From the NCBI GenBank assembly GCA_029239755.1, contig JARBUI010000013.1, forward strand, positions 35,975 through 99,974: a stretch of 64,000 nucleotides of DNA. The letters run 5' to 3'. The translations under genes were made by a program, and so were the position numbers. The notes below the pieces were generated by a model that did not search any database, was not told where the DNA came from, and worked only from the letters and a program-made list of their open reading frames with translations. The DNA is from Clostridia bacterium (lineage in GTDB: Bacteria; Bacillota; Clostridia; Lachnospirales; Cellulosilyticaceae). Numbering within the stretch: the stretch's first letter is position 1; each line of letters opens with the position of its first letter. Shown in pieces: positions 45,319 through 53,136 of the stretch.

Positions 45319-45894
45319 ATGAGTGAAAAGATGAGTGAAAAGATGGAAAGAGATACGGCTTGGGAATTACTTGCTCACTATAATAAAAGTGAGGCACTTA
45401 GAAAGCATGGGTTGGCAGTAGAAGGGGTTATGAGACATTTTGCAAGGCTTTATGGAGAAGATGAAGAGGTATGGGGTGTTATTGGACTTCTTCATGATTT
45501 GGATTATGAAATGTATCCGGAGGAGCACTGTGTAAAGTCTCAGGAGCTTATGAAAGAGCATAATGTACCGGAAAGCTATATAAGGGCTACGGCTTCTCAT
45601 GGTTATGGCATTGTAGTGGATATTAAACCTGAGACAAATGCAGAAAAAGTGCTTTATACTATTGATGAACTTACAGGCCTTGTAGCAGCATCAGCCCTTA
45701 TGAGACCTTCTAAGAGTGTAATGGACTTAGAGGTAAAGTCTGTTAAAAAGAAATTTAAAACAGCCAGCTTTGCTGCTGGGGTAGACAGACAAGTCATATT
45801 AAATGGCTGTGAGATGTTGGATCGGTCACTAGATGATATTATTGAACAGACCATCTTGGGGATGAGAGAAGTTCATGAAGCTATTGGGCTGTGA
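45319..45894 (+). CDS. HD-domain (HDIG-type) putative phosphohydrolase
   Basis: The 191-residue protein has HD motifs: RKHGLAVEGVMRHFARLYGE, then GVIGLLHDLDYEMYPEEHC and SHGYGIVVDI. The HD pair in LLHDLDYE should bind metal and hydrolyse a phosphate ester or nucleotide; the substrate is unknown. ATG 45319 is nine bases after GGAGG. The next 12 bases, ATGAGTGAAAAG, are duplicated in tandem (45319-45342), giving MSEKMSEK and a spare start codon at 45331. The open frame extends back to 45205 but has no ribosome binding site there. Confidence 0.82.
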   Translation: MSEKMSEKMERDTAWELLAHYNKSEALRKHGLAVEGVMRHFARLYGEDEEVWGVIGLLHDLDYEMYPEEHCVKSQELMKEHNVPESYIRATASHGYGIVVDIKPETNAEKVLYTIDELTGLVAASALMRPSKSVMDLEVKSVKKKFKTASFAAGVDRQVILNGCEMLDRSLDDIIEQTILGMREVHEAIGL

Positions 45895-46638
45895 TTAAGC
45901 CCAATTTGGCTGCTGAAGACAAAGGGGTAATTCAAGTCCGTTTTCGCGGAGGAGTTTTTCGTTAGTGAGAAGTTCTTTAGTTGGGCCATCATGTGCGATG
46001 GTTCCTTCATTTATAATAAGTGTACGTCTGCAGACTTCCATAACTAGATCAAGATCATGTGTGGCAATGATTTGTGTATGCTGGAATGTTTTTAGTAAGT
46101 GGATTAAATTGCGTCTTGAGCATGGATCAAGTGCTATAGAGGGTTCGTCGAGTAATAGAATGTCTGGACTTAAAGCAAGTACAGTTGCAATAGAAACAGC
46201 GCGTTTTTCACCGCCGGAAAGGGTATAACATGCTCTGTCCTTAAGATGAGAAATGCCTACAGTATCTAGTGCGGACTGTACTCTTTTTTGTACTTCTTCT
46301 TCTGGTAAGTGGTAATTACGGGGACCAAAAGCTATATCTTCATACACAGTAGGCATAAAAAGCTGAGCTTCTGCATCTTGAAACACATAACCAATATGTT
46401 CTCTTATGTGGGGAAGAGCGGCTTTTTGAACAGGAATATCTCCGACGACGATACTGCCTTTAAAATTTAAATGAATACCTACTATAAGGCTCAGAAGGGT
46501 AGATTTTCCCATCCCATTAGCACCTATGAGAGCAACCGACTCGCCATGAGTGATTGTGCAATTAACACCGTTTAGTACAGGCTTTGAATTTGGGTAACTA
46601 AAGCAAACATCTTTAAAGGTAATATAGTGATGACTCAT
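45895..46638 (-). CDS. cbiO: Cobalt/nickel ECF transporter ATPase
   Basis: The 247-residue ATPase has Walker A LIGANGMGKSTLLSLI, Q-loop YVFQDAEAQLFMPTVYEDIAFGPRN (typical of ECF/CbiO ATPases), signature YTLSGGEKRAVSIATVLAL, Walker B ILLLDEPSIALDP and switch His in IIATHDLDLVMEV. It powers the CbiMQ complex. It is the third gene of the unit, ten bases after CbiQ. Its stop abuts that of the convergent HD-domain gene with no terminator between. Confidence 0.94.
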   Translation of the reverse strand: MSHHYITFKDVCFSYPNSKPVLNGVNCTITHGESVALIGANGMGKSTLLSLIVGIHLNFKGSIVVGDIPVQKAALPHIREHIGYVFQDAEAQLFMPTVYEDIAFGPRNYHLPEEEVQKRVQSALDTVGISHLKDRACYTLSGGEKRAVSIATVLALSPDILLLDEPSIALDPCSRRNLIHLLKTFQHTQIIATHDLDLVMEVCRRTLIINEGTIAHDGPTKELLTNEKLLRENGLELPLCLQQPNWA

Positions 46639-46648
46639 ATAGGACTCC

Positions 46649-47461
46649 TTAATGTAAATAACTTAGAAATAAATTTTCTAATAGAATAGGCAAAGAATAA
46701 TATCTGGCATAGCCAAGAAACATAGTCCAAGATATCAGATAAATAAGATCGGATATCCGTATTTTTTGACTTTGGGGCAAGGTGTAATGATTATTATAGC
46801 CCTTTAGCGACATGCTGTGGTATAGATTGTTGGCCCTCTTGTAAGTCTTTAAAATAAGCTGACCTAGGAAAGTGGGCCAGACATGGTAGGCTAGGCCTTT
46901 GGTGCGAGGAGCCCTTAAGCTATAGGCAGTATACATAATAACTGTTTCATCTAATAAGAGATAAATATACCGATAAGTAAGTAAAATCTGAAGTGCAAAT
47001 AATTTAGGCAGCCCCACCCGTCTAAGAGAATAAACAATTTCCTCAATGCTTGTTGTAGCAATAAGTAAAAACGAAGCAAGGACTGCAAGTATCCCTCTTA
47101 TGATTAAGGAAATAAGAGAAATCATACCGGAAGAAATGGTGATAGTCCCTATTTCTATATAAAAATGATGGTCAATTAAGGGATTAAAAAGTCCTACACC
47201 AATAATTATGGGAAGTACAATAGCAGCTCTTTTTAGCATTCTAAGGACAGGAATATCGGTTAAGATAAATAGTACAGTAGGATAGAGCACAAAACTTAAA
47301 AGAGAATTCACTTCATATTTATTAAAAGACATGACTAAGAGAATGTAAATAAGTGTTACGAGAACTTTGGCCAGAGGATGAATACTGTGAACAAAAGACT
47401 TCTCTTTAGACAGTGTTTCTAAAAGATGTATATCGTTCACTGCAGTATGTATTTTGCTCAT
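46649..47461 (-). CDS. cbiQ: Cobalt/nickel ECF transporter transmembrane subunit
   Basis: The 270-residue membrane protein fits EcfT/CbiQ: five or six hydrophobic helices, FVHSIHPLAKVLVTLIYIL near the start and the coupling segments AYSLRAPRTKGLAYHVWP and LYHSMSLKGYN. These A-R-G/S-x-x-x-R-G-like helices contact the ATPase. ATG 47461 has AAAGGA nine bases upstream; ATG 47470 is the frame limit. It lies between cbiO and cbiM with short gaps. Confidence 0.92.
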   Translation of the reverse strand: MSKIHTAVNDIHLLETLSKEKSFVHSIHPLAKVLVTLIYILLVMSFNKYEVNSLLSFVLYPTVLFILTDIPVLRMLKRAAIVLPIIIGVGLFNPLIDHHFYIEIGTITISSGMISLISLIIRGILAVLASFLLIATTSIEEIVYSLRRVGLPKLFALQILLTYRYIYLLLDETVIMYTAYSLRAPRTKGLAYHVWPTFLGQLILKTYKRANNLYHSMSLKGYNNHYTLPQSQKIRISDLIYLISWTMFLGYARYYSLPILLENLFLSYLH

Positions 47462-47484
47462 TAAGGGCATCCTTTCTTTAGGAT

Positions 47485-48513
47485 TTAGTGATTTTTTGGG
47501 ATTAATTTAAGAACCTTCAGGCCATAACATAGGGCACCTATTATTGCAATAAAAGCAGAGGTTAATAATGTACCTGCGATGCCGGAGGTACTTGTTCCAG
47601 CGGCATCGGCAGCAGCAGATACCTGAGCCTCTTCTTCTGTGTTCTTAAACCCATAGTCAGGCAAAACAGCTATATGCTCTTGAACCCATTCAAGCTTTTC
47701 ATACATGATACCTTTAGAACTTACCTCGGCAGTTCCTGTTGTTTTTAATAGTGCCCATTCTAAACCATCTGGATTTGAAGATGCTGCTAAAGAGAAAACT
47801 ACGCCCACTATAAAGGTGCAAACAGCAAAGACCATAACTAGTTTTTTCATTTTAAGCTTTGGGACTCTAGTTGAATGATTATCTATTAATAAGGGATTTG
47901 TTTTATAAATAAAGCTAACCACAGCAGAAATAATAGTACCTTCAACAATACCAATGGCAAGATGAATAGGCTGCATTGCAAGTAAAAAGGTACTAAAAGG
48001 CATGTTTGTTTTACCAGAGATGAGAGTCTCTATAACTACGCTGAAAGATCCCAATTGAAGGCCTATTATTGAAGAGAGCATAATAGCCCCCAAAAGGCTT
48101 CTTTTAGAAAAGCCTTTGTTCATAATAGGTTTATAAATAAAGGGATAGGCTATGAAACAAGTATAAAAGCCCAGATTAAATACATTACACCCATAAGCAA
48201 GAAGTCCTCCATCGGCAAAAAAAAGCGCTTGTATAAGTAAAATAGCTGCCATAGATAAAAAGCCCCCATAAGGCCCAAGAAGAATAGCTAGAAGCATACC
48301 TCCACCTAGGTGACCGCTGGCCCCTGTGCCGGGGATTGTAAAGTTTACCATCTGCGAGGCAAAAACGAATGCACCTAGTATGCTCATAAGCGGCAATTTA
48401 TCTTGTGAATCATCTCTTTGAATTTTTTTAATAGAATACGTTATAATACTGCTTGTTGCAGCAAGCATTGTTCCTCCAACAATAGGGGAAATGAGTGCAT
48501 CGGCCATATGCAT
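47485..48513 (-). CDS. cbiM: Cobalt/nickel substrate-capture protein CbiM fused to a PDGLE (CbiN-like) domain
   Basis: The 342-residue membrane protein begins MHMADALISP, where the second-position His is a metal ligand in CbiM/NikM, and has GTGASGHLGGGMLLAILLGPY with further ligands. The C-terminal 130 residues hold another membrane helix, SSNPDGLEWALLKTTG and VLPDYGF, the PDGLE domain that is a separate CbiN or NikN protein in other bacteria. AAGGAGCTGAT precedes the ATG. It is first in the cbiMQO unit. Cobalt or nickel preference cannot be decided by eye; no cobalamin genes are in the window. Confidence 0.93.
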   Translation of the reverse strand: MHMADALISPIVGGTMLAATSSIITYSIKKIQRDDSQDKLPLMSILGAFVFASQMVNFTIPGTGASGHLGGGMLLAILLGPYGGFLSMAAILLIQALFFADGGLLAYGCNVFNLGFYTCFIAYPFIYKPIMNKGFSKRSLLGAIMLSSIIGLQLGSFSVVIETLISGKTNMPFSTFLLAMQPIHLAIGIVEGTIISAVVSFIYKTNPLLIDNHSTRVPKLKMKKLVMVFAVCTFIVGVVFSLAASSNPDGLEWALLKTTGTAEVSSKGIMYEKLEWVQEHIAVLPDYGFKNTEEEAQVSAAADAAGTSTSGIAGTLLTSAFIAIIGALCYGLKVLKLIPKNH

Positions 48514-48594
48514 TTAATATCAGCTCCTTAAACAATGATATAAAAGAACGTGATTACCCGAATCCTTCGCTAAAATTTTCCTTAATTATAGCAT

Positions 48595-48645
48595 ATAAAG
48601 CTAGGAAATATAATGCTTTTAGTTTTATGCGCCTCCGTTTTATGC
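48595..48645 (-). promoter_or_regulatory. cbiM promoter region with a 9-bp direct repeat
   Basis: On the reverse strand GCATAAAAC occurs twice exactly (48645-48637 and 48630-48622), 15 bases apart. A TATAAT (48600-48595) follows, with no good -35 box; the nearer repeat lies at the -35 position. This suggests an activator or metal-responsive regulator site. The leader to the ATG is only about 75 bases. Confidence 0.55.
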
Positions 48646-48720
48646 CTATACAAATATATTAGATGAAAGTCATAAGTATGAATGGAGGTTGAAAAGATAT
48701 TATTATAGAAATACTAGTTA

Positions 48721-48813
48721 TGTGTAAAAAGTTAGATGAAGGTGTGAATAACTAGGGATAAATGTGAATAACGTGTGGATAAATGGCAATAAAACACGAA
48801 AAACTGTGGATAA
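48721..48813 (+). promoter_or_regulatory. Cluster of DnaA-box-like sites
   Basis: TGTGGATAA, the complement of the DnaA box TTATCCACA, occurs exactly at 48774-48782 and 48805-48813. One-mismatch copies TGTGAATAA lie at 48743-48751 and 48763-48771, and a weaker TGTGTAAAA at 48721-48729. All are in the same orientation within 93 bases. The last overlaps the -35 zone of a promoter with TATAAT at 48830-48835. Confidence 0.75.
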
Positions 48814-48862
48814 GTCAATGGGGCTATGTTATAATAGAAATAGTTTAAATAGGAGGGATAGT

Positions 48863-49108
48863 ATGCTTATCTTAAAAGAAAGAGTACTTTATAAAGCAGC
48901 AAAGCTTTATATTGAATATACTCAAAAAGGAGATATTACACTTTATACATTAGTAATAGACACTCACAATGGGGAACAAGTTAGTGTCTATGCACACGAT
49001 TCAAAAAAAGTAATAGATTTTATGTTTGACTCTATTGTTGCAGAGTTAAATAACAATCCTAATAAGGTTGTAGATGTTAATTATATTATTAAAATGGCAT
49101 ATGAATAA
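48863..49108 (+). CDS. Small conserved-looking protein of unknown function
   Basis: The 81-residue protein starts MLILKERVLYKAAKLYIEY at ATG 48863, just after AGGAGGG, and ends NKVVDVNYIIKMAYE. It appears to be a compact alpha/beta protein with alternating strands (ITLYTLVIDTHNGEQVSVYAHDSKKVIDFMF in outline). I do not recognise the family. The frame extends back to 48764 through the DnaA-box-like cluster without a ribosome binding site. A promoter with TATAAT at 48830-48835 lies directly upstream, so DnaA could influence its expression (inference). A terminator follows. Confidence 0.65.
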   Translation: MLILKERVLYKAAKLYIEYTQKGDITLYTLVIDTHNGEQVSVYAHDSKKVIDFMFDSIVAELNNNPNKVVDVNYIIKMAYE

Positions 49109-49115
49109 AAAGTAT

Positions 49116-49158
49116 TCCTTTAGGCATGTTACATAGTAAAAAGCCTAAGGGGATTTTT
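49116..49158 (+). terminator. Terminator after the small gene
   Basis: CCTTTAGGC (about 49117-49125) pairs with GCCTAAGG (49143-49150) and is followed by GGATTTTTG. Confidence 0.7.
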
Positions 49159-49189
49159 GTATAAGGGCTATGGTAAACAGGAGGAGAAC

Positions 49190-50260
49190 ATGTTATTAGA
49201 TTATAATAAGAAAGAACTAGAAGAACTTGCGAGATTATACTGCGTGAAGGGCGTTTCTAAACTCAAAAAAGCAGAGCTTATTGATGCTCTTACGGAACTT
49301 ATACCTACTAACATGCAGAATGGATTAGTAATGCTTGATATGAAGGATTTACAGCTATTTGAGGGTCTTTTAGCTAAGGATAAAGAGATAAATTACTCGG
49401 AGGAAATCTTAGATTACTATAACCTCATGGAACTAGGACTTTTAAATCTTTTAGAAGTAGAAAATGGCGTAACACTAACTGTAGATGCCCGTATTAAAGA
49501 ACAGTATAAAAAGTTAGATAAGACTTCTATTAAAGAACAAGTAAAAGCAAATAGTAAGCTAAGAACACATATTTTAGGACTTCTTAATTTATATGGAGCA
49601 GCAGAAATAAGCTGGGTATGTGAACTATACAGACGCTATCATAATCATAGCTTAAGTGAAAAACAGCTGATAGATTTTATTAAAAAGGATAGGTTTGTTT
49701 CAGAGAGAAGTAAAGTAAAATATGGCTATATTGCGGAAGAAACTATATACAGCGTAGATGAAAAAAACTTTTATGATTTTATAGAACTGACTAAAAATAA
49801 GCCTTATTATGTACCGACTAAAGAATATATTGAACATGTCAGTAATGAGCTGTATTATGATAACACTTTGCAAGTACAAAAGTTGAAAAGTTATATTAAA
49901 AAGAAATTTACTCAAGATGAAGATGTTATAGAGGAAGCGGTACTTGCTGTTATAATGATTGCAAGAGTAGATTGTAATACGAGCAGTAATACCATTACGC
50001 TTATGCTGGAAGAGTGGTCAGGAATAGGGATTGAAATTAAAGATCTTGCTGAGGCAAACGAGACGGTTAAACATATTACGGCTGTTATGAATACGACCCG
50101 AAAGTGGATTAATAAAGGATATACTCCACAAGAACTTAGTCCCAGCATTGCTCCAATCGGAAGCGGAACAAAAGTTAGGAAGCTAGATGTAGAGAGAAAC
50201 GCACTTTGTCCTTGTGGCAGCGGAAAGAAGTATAAGAAATGTTGTGGTAAGCCACAGTAA
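49190..50260 (+). CDS. Rho-N/SAP-like and SEC-C motif protein
   Basis: The 356-residue protein begins with a helix-extended-helix module (YNKKELEELARLYCV, then GVSKLKKAELIDALTELI) like Rho-N or SAP/LEM nucleic acid-binding domains. It ends with a SEC-C zinc motif, NALCPCGSGKKYKKCCGKP. The middle 280 residues are mainly helical and unrecognised. SEC-C motifs bind zinc and mediate protein or ribosome contacts, as in SecA. ATG 49190 has GGAGGAG five bases upstream; the frame opens at 49157. The next gene starts about 60 bases later and could be co-transcribed. Confidence 0.78.
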   Translation: MLLDYNKKELEELARLYCVKGVSKLKKAELIDALTELIPTNMQNGLVMLDMKDLQLFEGLLAKDKEINYSEEILDYYNLMELGLLNLLEVENGVTLTVDARIKEQYKKLDKTSIKEQVKANSKLRTHILGLLNLYGAAEISWVCELYRRYHNHSLSEKQLIDFIKKDRFVSERSKVKYGYIAEETIYSVDEKNFYDFIELTKNKPYYVPTKEYIEHVSNELYYDNTLQVQKLKSYIKKKFTQDEDVIEEAVLAVIMIARVDCNTSSNTITLMLEEWSGIGIEIKDLAEANETVKHITAVMNTTRKWINKGYTPQELSPSIAPIGSGTKVRKLDVERNALCPCGSGKKYKKCCGKPQ

Positions 50261-50321
50261 GAAAAATATAATAACTAAGAGTATTGAAACTCACTATAGA
50301 GGACATGAGAGGATGTTACCT

Positions 50322-50846
50322 ATGCGCTATGTTGTAGTATGTGTGGTACAAGGAGAAGCTGGAAATTTCAATAATCAGATGAGAGAAGAAGTTTGGAACA
50401 AGTTTAATGCAAAGTCTTCTAAATTGCCTGCACACTTTACCATCAAGGCTCCCTTTGAGTACGATGACCCTATCGATGAGCTAGAAAGTATACTAGAAGC
50501 TTTTTGTAAAAGAGAAAAGGCACAGCCCTTCGAATTAGATGGCTATGGACATTTTGGTGACCGTGTAGTCTATATGAAAGTTAATATGTCACCTGAGGCA
50601 AAAGAGATGCATGACAGACTTATAGATGCAATGAGAAAGGCACCTTATATAGCATTTGATAAAAAAGATGGAAAAGATAAGACTTTTCATGTAACTGTTG
50701 CTTCAAAAAGAATACAGCCTGTTTTTGATAAGGTCTGGGAATATGCAGTCAGCAGACCTTGCCAGTTTGAATGTGAATTTAATAATATAACCATTTATAA
50801 GTGGCAGGATAATACTTGGCAAGTCCATAAGATGTATCAGTTGTAA
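50322..50846 (+). CDS. 2H phosphoesterase (2'-5' RNA ligase family)
   Basis: The 174-residue protein has the two H-x-T-x motifs of the 2H superfamily: PAHFTIKAPFEY near residue 40 and KTFHVTVASKR near 125. Such enzymes open cyclic phosphates or join 2'-5' RNA ends in the cytoplasm. ATG 50322 has GAGAGG nine bases upstream; ATG 50313 is close, and the frame reaches back to 50214 inside the SEC-C gene. A terminator overlaps its stop. Confidence 0.85.
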   Translation: MRYVVVCVVQGEAGNFNNQMREEVWNKFNAKSSKLPAHFTIKAPFEYDDPIDELESILEAFCKREKAQPFELDGYGHFGDRVVYMKVNMSPEAKEMHDRLIDAMRKAPYIAFDKKDGKDKTFHVTVASKRIQPVFDKVWEYAVSRPCQFECEFNNITIYKWQDNTWQVHKMYQL

Positions 50847-50872
50847 AAAGGGTCTTTAAGGGACTCTTTTTT
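50845..50872 (+). terminator. Terminator after the 2H phosphoesterase gene
   Basis: AAAAGGGTC pairs with GGACTCTTTT (allowing one G-T pair) around TTTAAG and is followed by TT. Confidence 0.75.
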
Positions 50873-51000
50873 GAATTTACAAATGCTTCGTGAATGTGTC
50901 AGCTTTTAGTTAACGAATGAAACAACTAGATTAGGAATACTATGGAGTATGGAGCAAGTTTTTAAAATTATTTATCTTTATAATTTAGGAGGGGCAGATA

Positions 51001-51684
51001 ATGATACTGAACTTTGCACATAGGGGTGCCAGCGGAGACTATCCAGAAAATACAATGCTTGCTTTTGAGAAGGCTATTGAGATGGGCTGTGATGGTATTG
51101 AAACAGATGTTCATTTATCAAAAGATGGCGTATTAGTGCTTATTCATGATGAAACGGTAGATCGAACTACAAATAAAAAAGGGTATGTAAATGACTATAC
51201 TTTTGAGGAACTCAGCAGTATGGGAGTTCCATCTTTAGACCAGCTTCTTGTTCTTGCGAAAAACTGGAATGTTCTTCTTAACATAGAACTTAAAGTAGGG
51301 CTTCAGTGGTATGAAATGATAGAGGAGAAAGTTATTGAAAAGCTAAAGAGATATCATTTTGTGGAACGTACTATTCTTTCAAGCTTTAATCACTATTCAA
51401 TGGTAAAATGCAAAATGCTTTGCACAGAAATAAAAACAGGACTTTTATATATGGAGGCACTTTACAAACCAGAAAAGTATTGTGCTTATGTAGGGGCAGA
51501 TGCTATTCACCCTAACTACATTGTTTTAACCAAACAAGTTGTTGATGAAATGCATGAGTGTGGCTTTAAGGTTCATCCTTATACTGTAAATAGTGAGAGA
51601 GCGATGCGCAGTATGATTGAAATGGGAGTTGACATGATTATTACAAATTATCCCGATAGGTTAAAGAATATATTGAAGGAATAG
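51001..51684 (+). CDS. Glycerophosphodiester phosphodiesterase
   Basis: The 227-residue protein is a cytoplasmic GDPD of the UgpQ type: NFAHRGASGDYPENTMLAFEKAIEMG holds the catalytic His and Arg (HRG) and the ENT motif, then GIETDVHLSKDGVLVLIHDETVDRTTN with the metal-binding Glu/Asp and second His. It cleaves glycerophosphodiesters to glycerol-3-phosphate and an alcohol. No signal peptide is present. AGGAGGGGC precedes the ATG. The MFS gene starts 23 bases later, suggesting co-transcription. Confidence 0.93.
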   Translation: MILNFAHRGASGDYPENTMLAFEKAIEMGCDGIETDVHLSKDGVLVLIHDETVDRTTNKKGYVNDYTFEELSSMGVPSLDQLLVLAKNWNVLLNIELKVGLQWYEMIEEKVIEKLKRYHFVERTILSSFNHYSMVKCKMLCTEIKTGLLYMEALYKPEKYCAYVGADAIHPNYIVLTKQVVDEMHECGFKVHPYTVNSERAMRSMIEMGVDMIITNYPDRLKNILKE

Positions 51685-51707
51685 AGAGTTCATTAGGGGG
51701 AGAGTAA

Positions 51708-52889
51708 GTGAAACAATCAAATATTAGAAAAACCTTCTTATTAGGATTTGGCTTTTTTGCAATTAGTATTACCTGGTCCGTTTACAATGCATTTATGCCT
51801 AAGCTCTTAAGCCACTTCATCACAAGTTCAGCTATGATTGGGTTTGTTATGACATTTGATAACTACTTTGCACTCGTGCTGCAGCCAACTATAGGTATTT
51901 ATAGTGATAAGGTAAGAACAAGATGGGGACGGAGAATGCCGTTTTTAATGTTAGGCATGCCGCTTGCAGCTCTGTTTAATATGCTTATTCCTAATTATAT
52001 AGGAATGGGTACACTTATTATTTTTTTAATTTCAATGAATCTCAGCATGAGTATTTTTAGAACGCCTGTTATTGCTCTTATGCCAGATATAACTGAAAGG
52101 CAGCATAGAAGTAAGGCTAACAGTATTATTAACTTCATGGGAGGGATAGGCGCACTAACTGCTTATATCGTAGGGTCAAAGTTATGGGGGATGAGTTTTA
52201 AACTTCCTTTCTATCTTGCAGGGGTGTTAATACTCATGTCGTTTGCAGTTTTGTTTGTAGGAATCAGAGAAAAAAGAGACGTACTTGAATATGAACAAGC
52301 AGAAGAAAAAGTGGATATTATTGCGGGTCTTAAGGCAGCTCTAAAGGATGCTAATGTAAAGTATATGCTTTTTGCAATCTGTCTTTGGTTTATTGGCTAT
52401 AACGGGATCGAAACATTTTTTACACTTTATGGAGAAAGGTATCTAGGGATAGAAGTAAATGCAGCTTCCTCAGCATTGGCATTTATATCCTTAAGTTTCT
52501 TAGTTTTTGCTCTTCCAGCTGGCGTTATAGGGACTAAGCTTGGAAAGAAAAAGACCATTACAATTGGCATCATAGGCACTATGATAAGTTTCATGCTGCT
52601 AGCTTTTTGCAAAGCGATAGTACCCGTTTATATCGTATTCGTCATATTAGGTGCATTTTGGGCAATGATTAATATTAATTCTTATCCTCTGCTTGCAGAG
52701 ATGGCACCACAAGGGTATTTAGGAACCTATACAGGATTGTATTACTTGTTTTCATCTGTAGCCAATATTATATCCCCACCTCTTTTAGGCTCCATTTTAG
52801 ATAAAATAGGCTATAAATATATGTTTTGGTATGGATTTATATTTTTCATTTTTGCATTTCTTATGATAAGGAAGATTAAGTCTCATTAA
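51708..52889 (+). CDS. MFS transporter (SLC45/GPH-like)
   Basis: The 393-residue protein has 12 hydrophobic helices. The inter-helix motif GIYSDKVRTRWGRRMPFLMLG, plus RHRSKANSIINFMGGIGAL in outline, is typical of sugar-symporter-like MFS proteins such as SLC45 relatives. GTG 51708 follows GGGGGAGAG. Its pairing with a glycerophosphodiesterase suggests uptake of a glycoside or a glycerophosphodiester, but the substrate is not determined by sequence. Confidence 0.85.
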   Translation: MKQSNIRKTFLLGFGFFAISITWSVYNAFMPKLLSHFITSSAMIGFVMTFDNYFALVLQPTIGIYSDKVRTRWGRRMPFLMLGMPLAALFNMLIPNYIGMGTLIIFLISMNLSMSIFRTPVIALMPDITERQHRSKANSIINFMGGIGALTAYIVGSKLWGMSFKLPFYLAGVLILMSFAVLFVGIREKRDVLEYEQAEEKVDIIAGLKAALKDANVKYMLFAICLWFIGYNGIETFFTLYGERYLGIEVNAASSALAFISLSFLVFALPAGVIGTKLGKKKTITIGIIGTMISFMLLAFCKAIVPVYIVFVILGAFWAMININSYPLLAEMAPQGYLGTYTGLYYLFSSVANIISPPLLGSILDKIGYKYMFWYGFIFFIFAFLMIRKIKSH

Positions 52890-53136
52890 AAAACACACAA
52901 TTATTCTGCCACTACGAGTTATCTCATATAACAACCGTTCCTAAAAAGAAAGATATAGCAGTATTTCATTCACCTAAAATAATTAATAGCATTAATTTTG
53001 AATGTATACTTGCAACGTGTTTTTAATCTAAAAGATATAAGGTATAATACATATATATGGAAACTTATGGTAAAAGTATCCGTGCTAAGCGGTGAAAGGA
53101 AATTTGGAAATTTTAAATAGTGAAATGAGGCGTTCT

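Noticed and set aside
48514..48645. Cobalamin or NiCo riboswitch before cbiM
   Set aside because: The predicted leader is about 75 bases and shows none of the long conserved boxes of these riboswitches.
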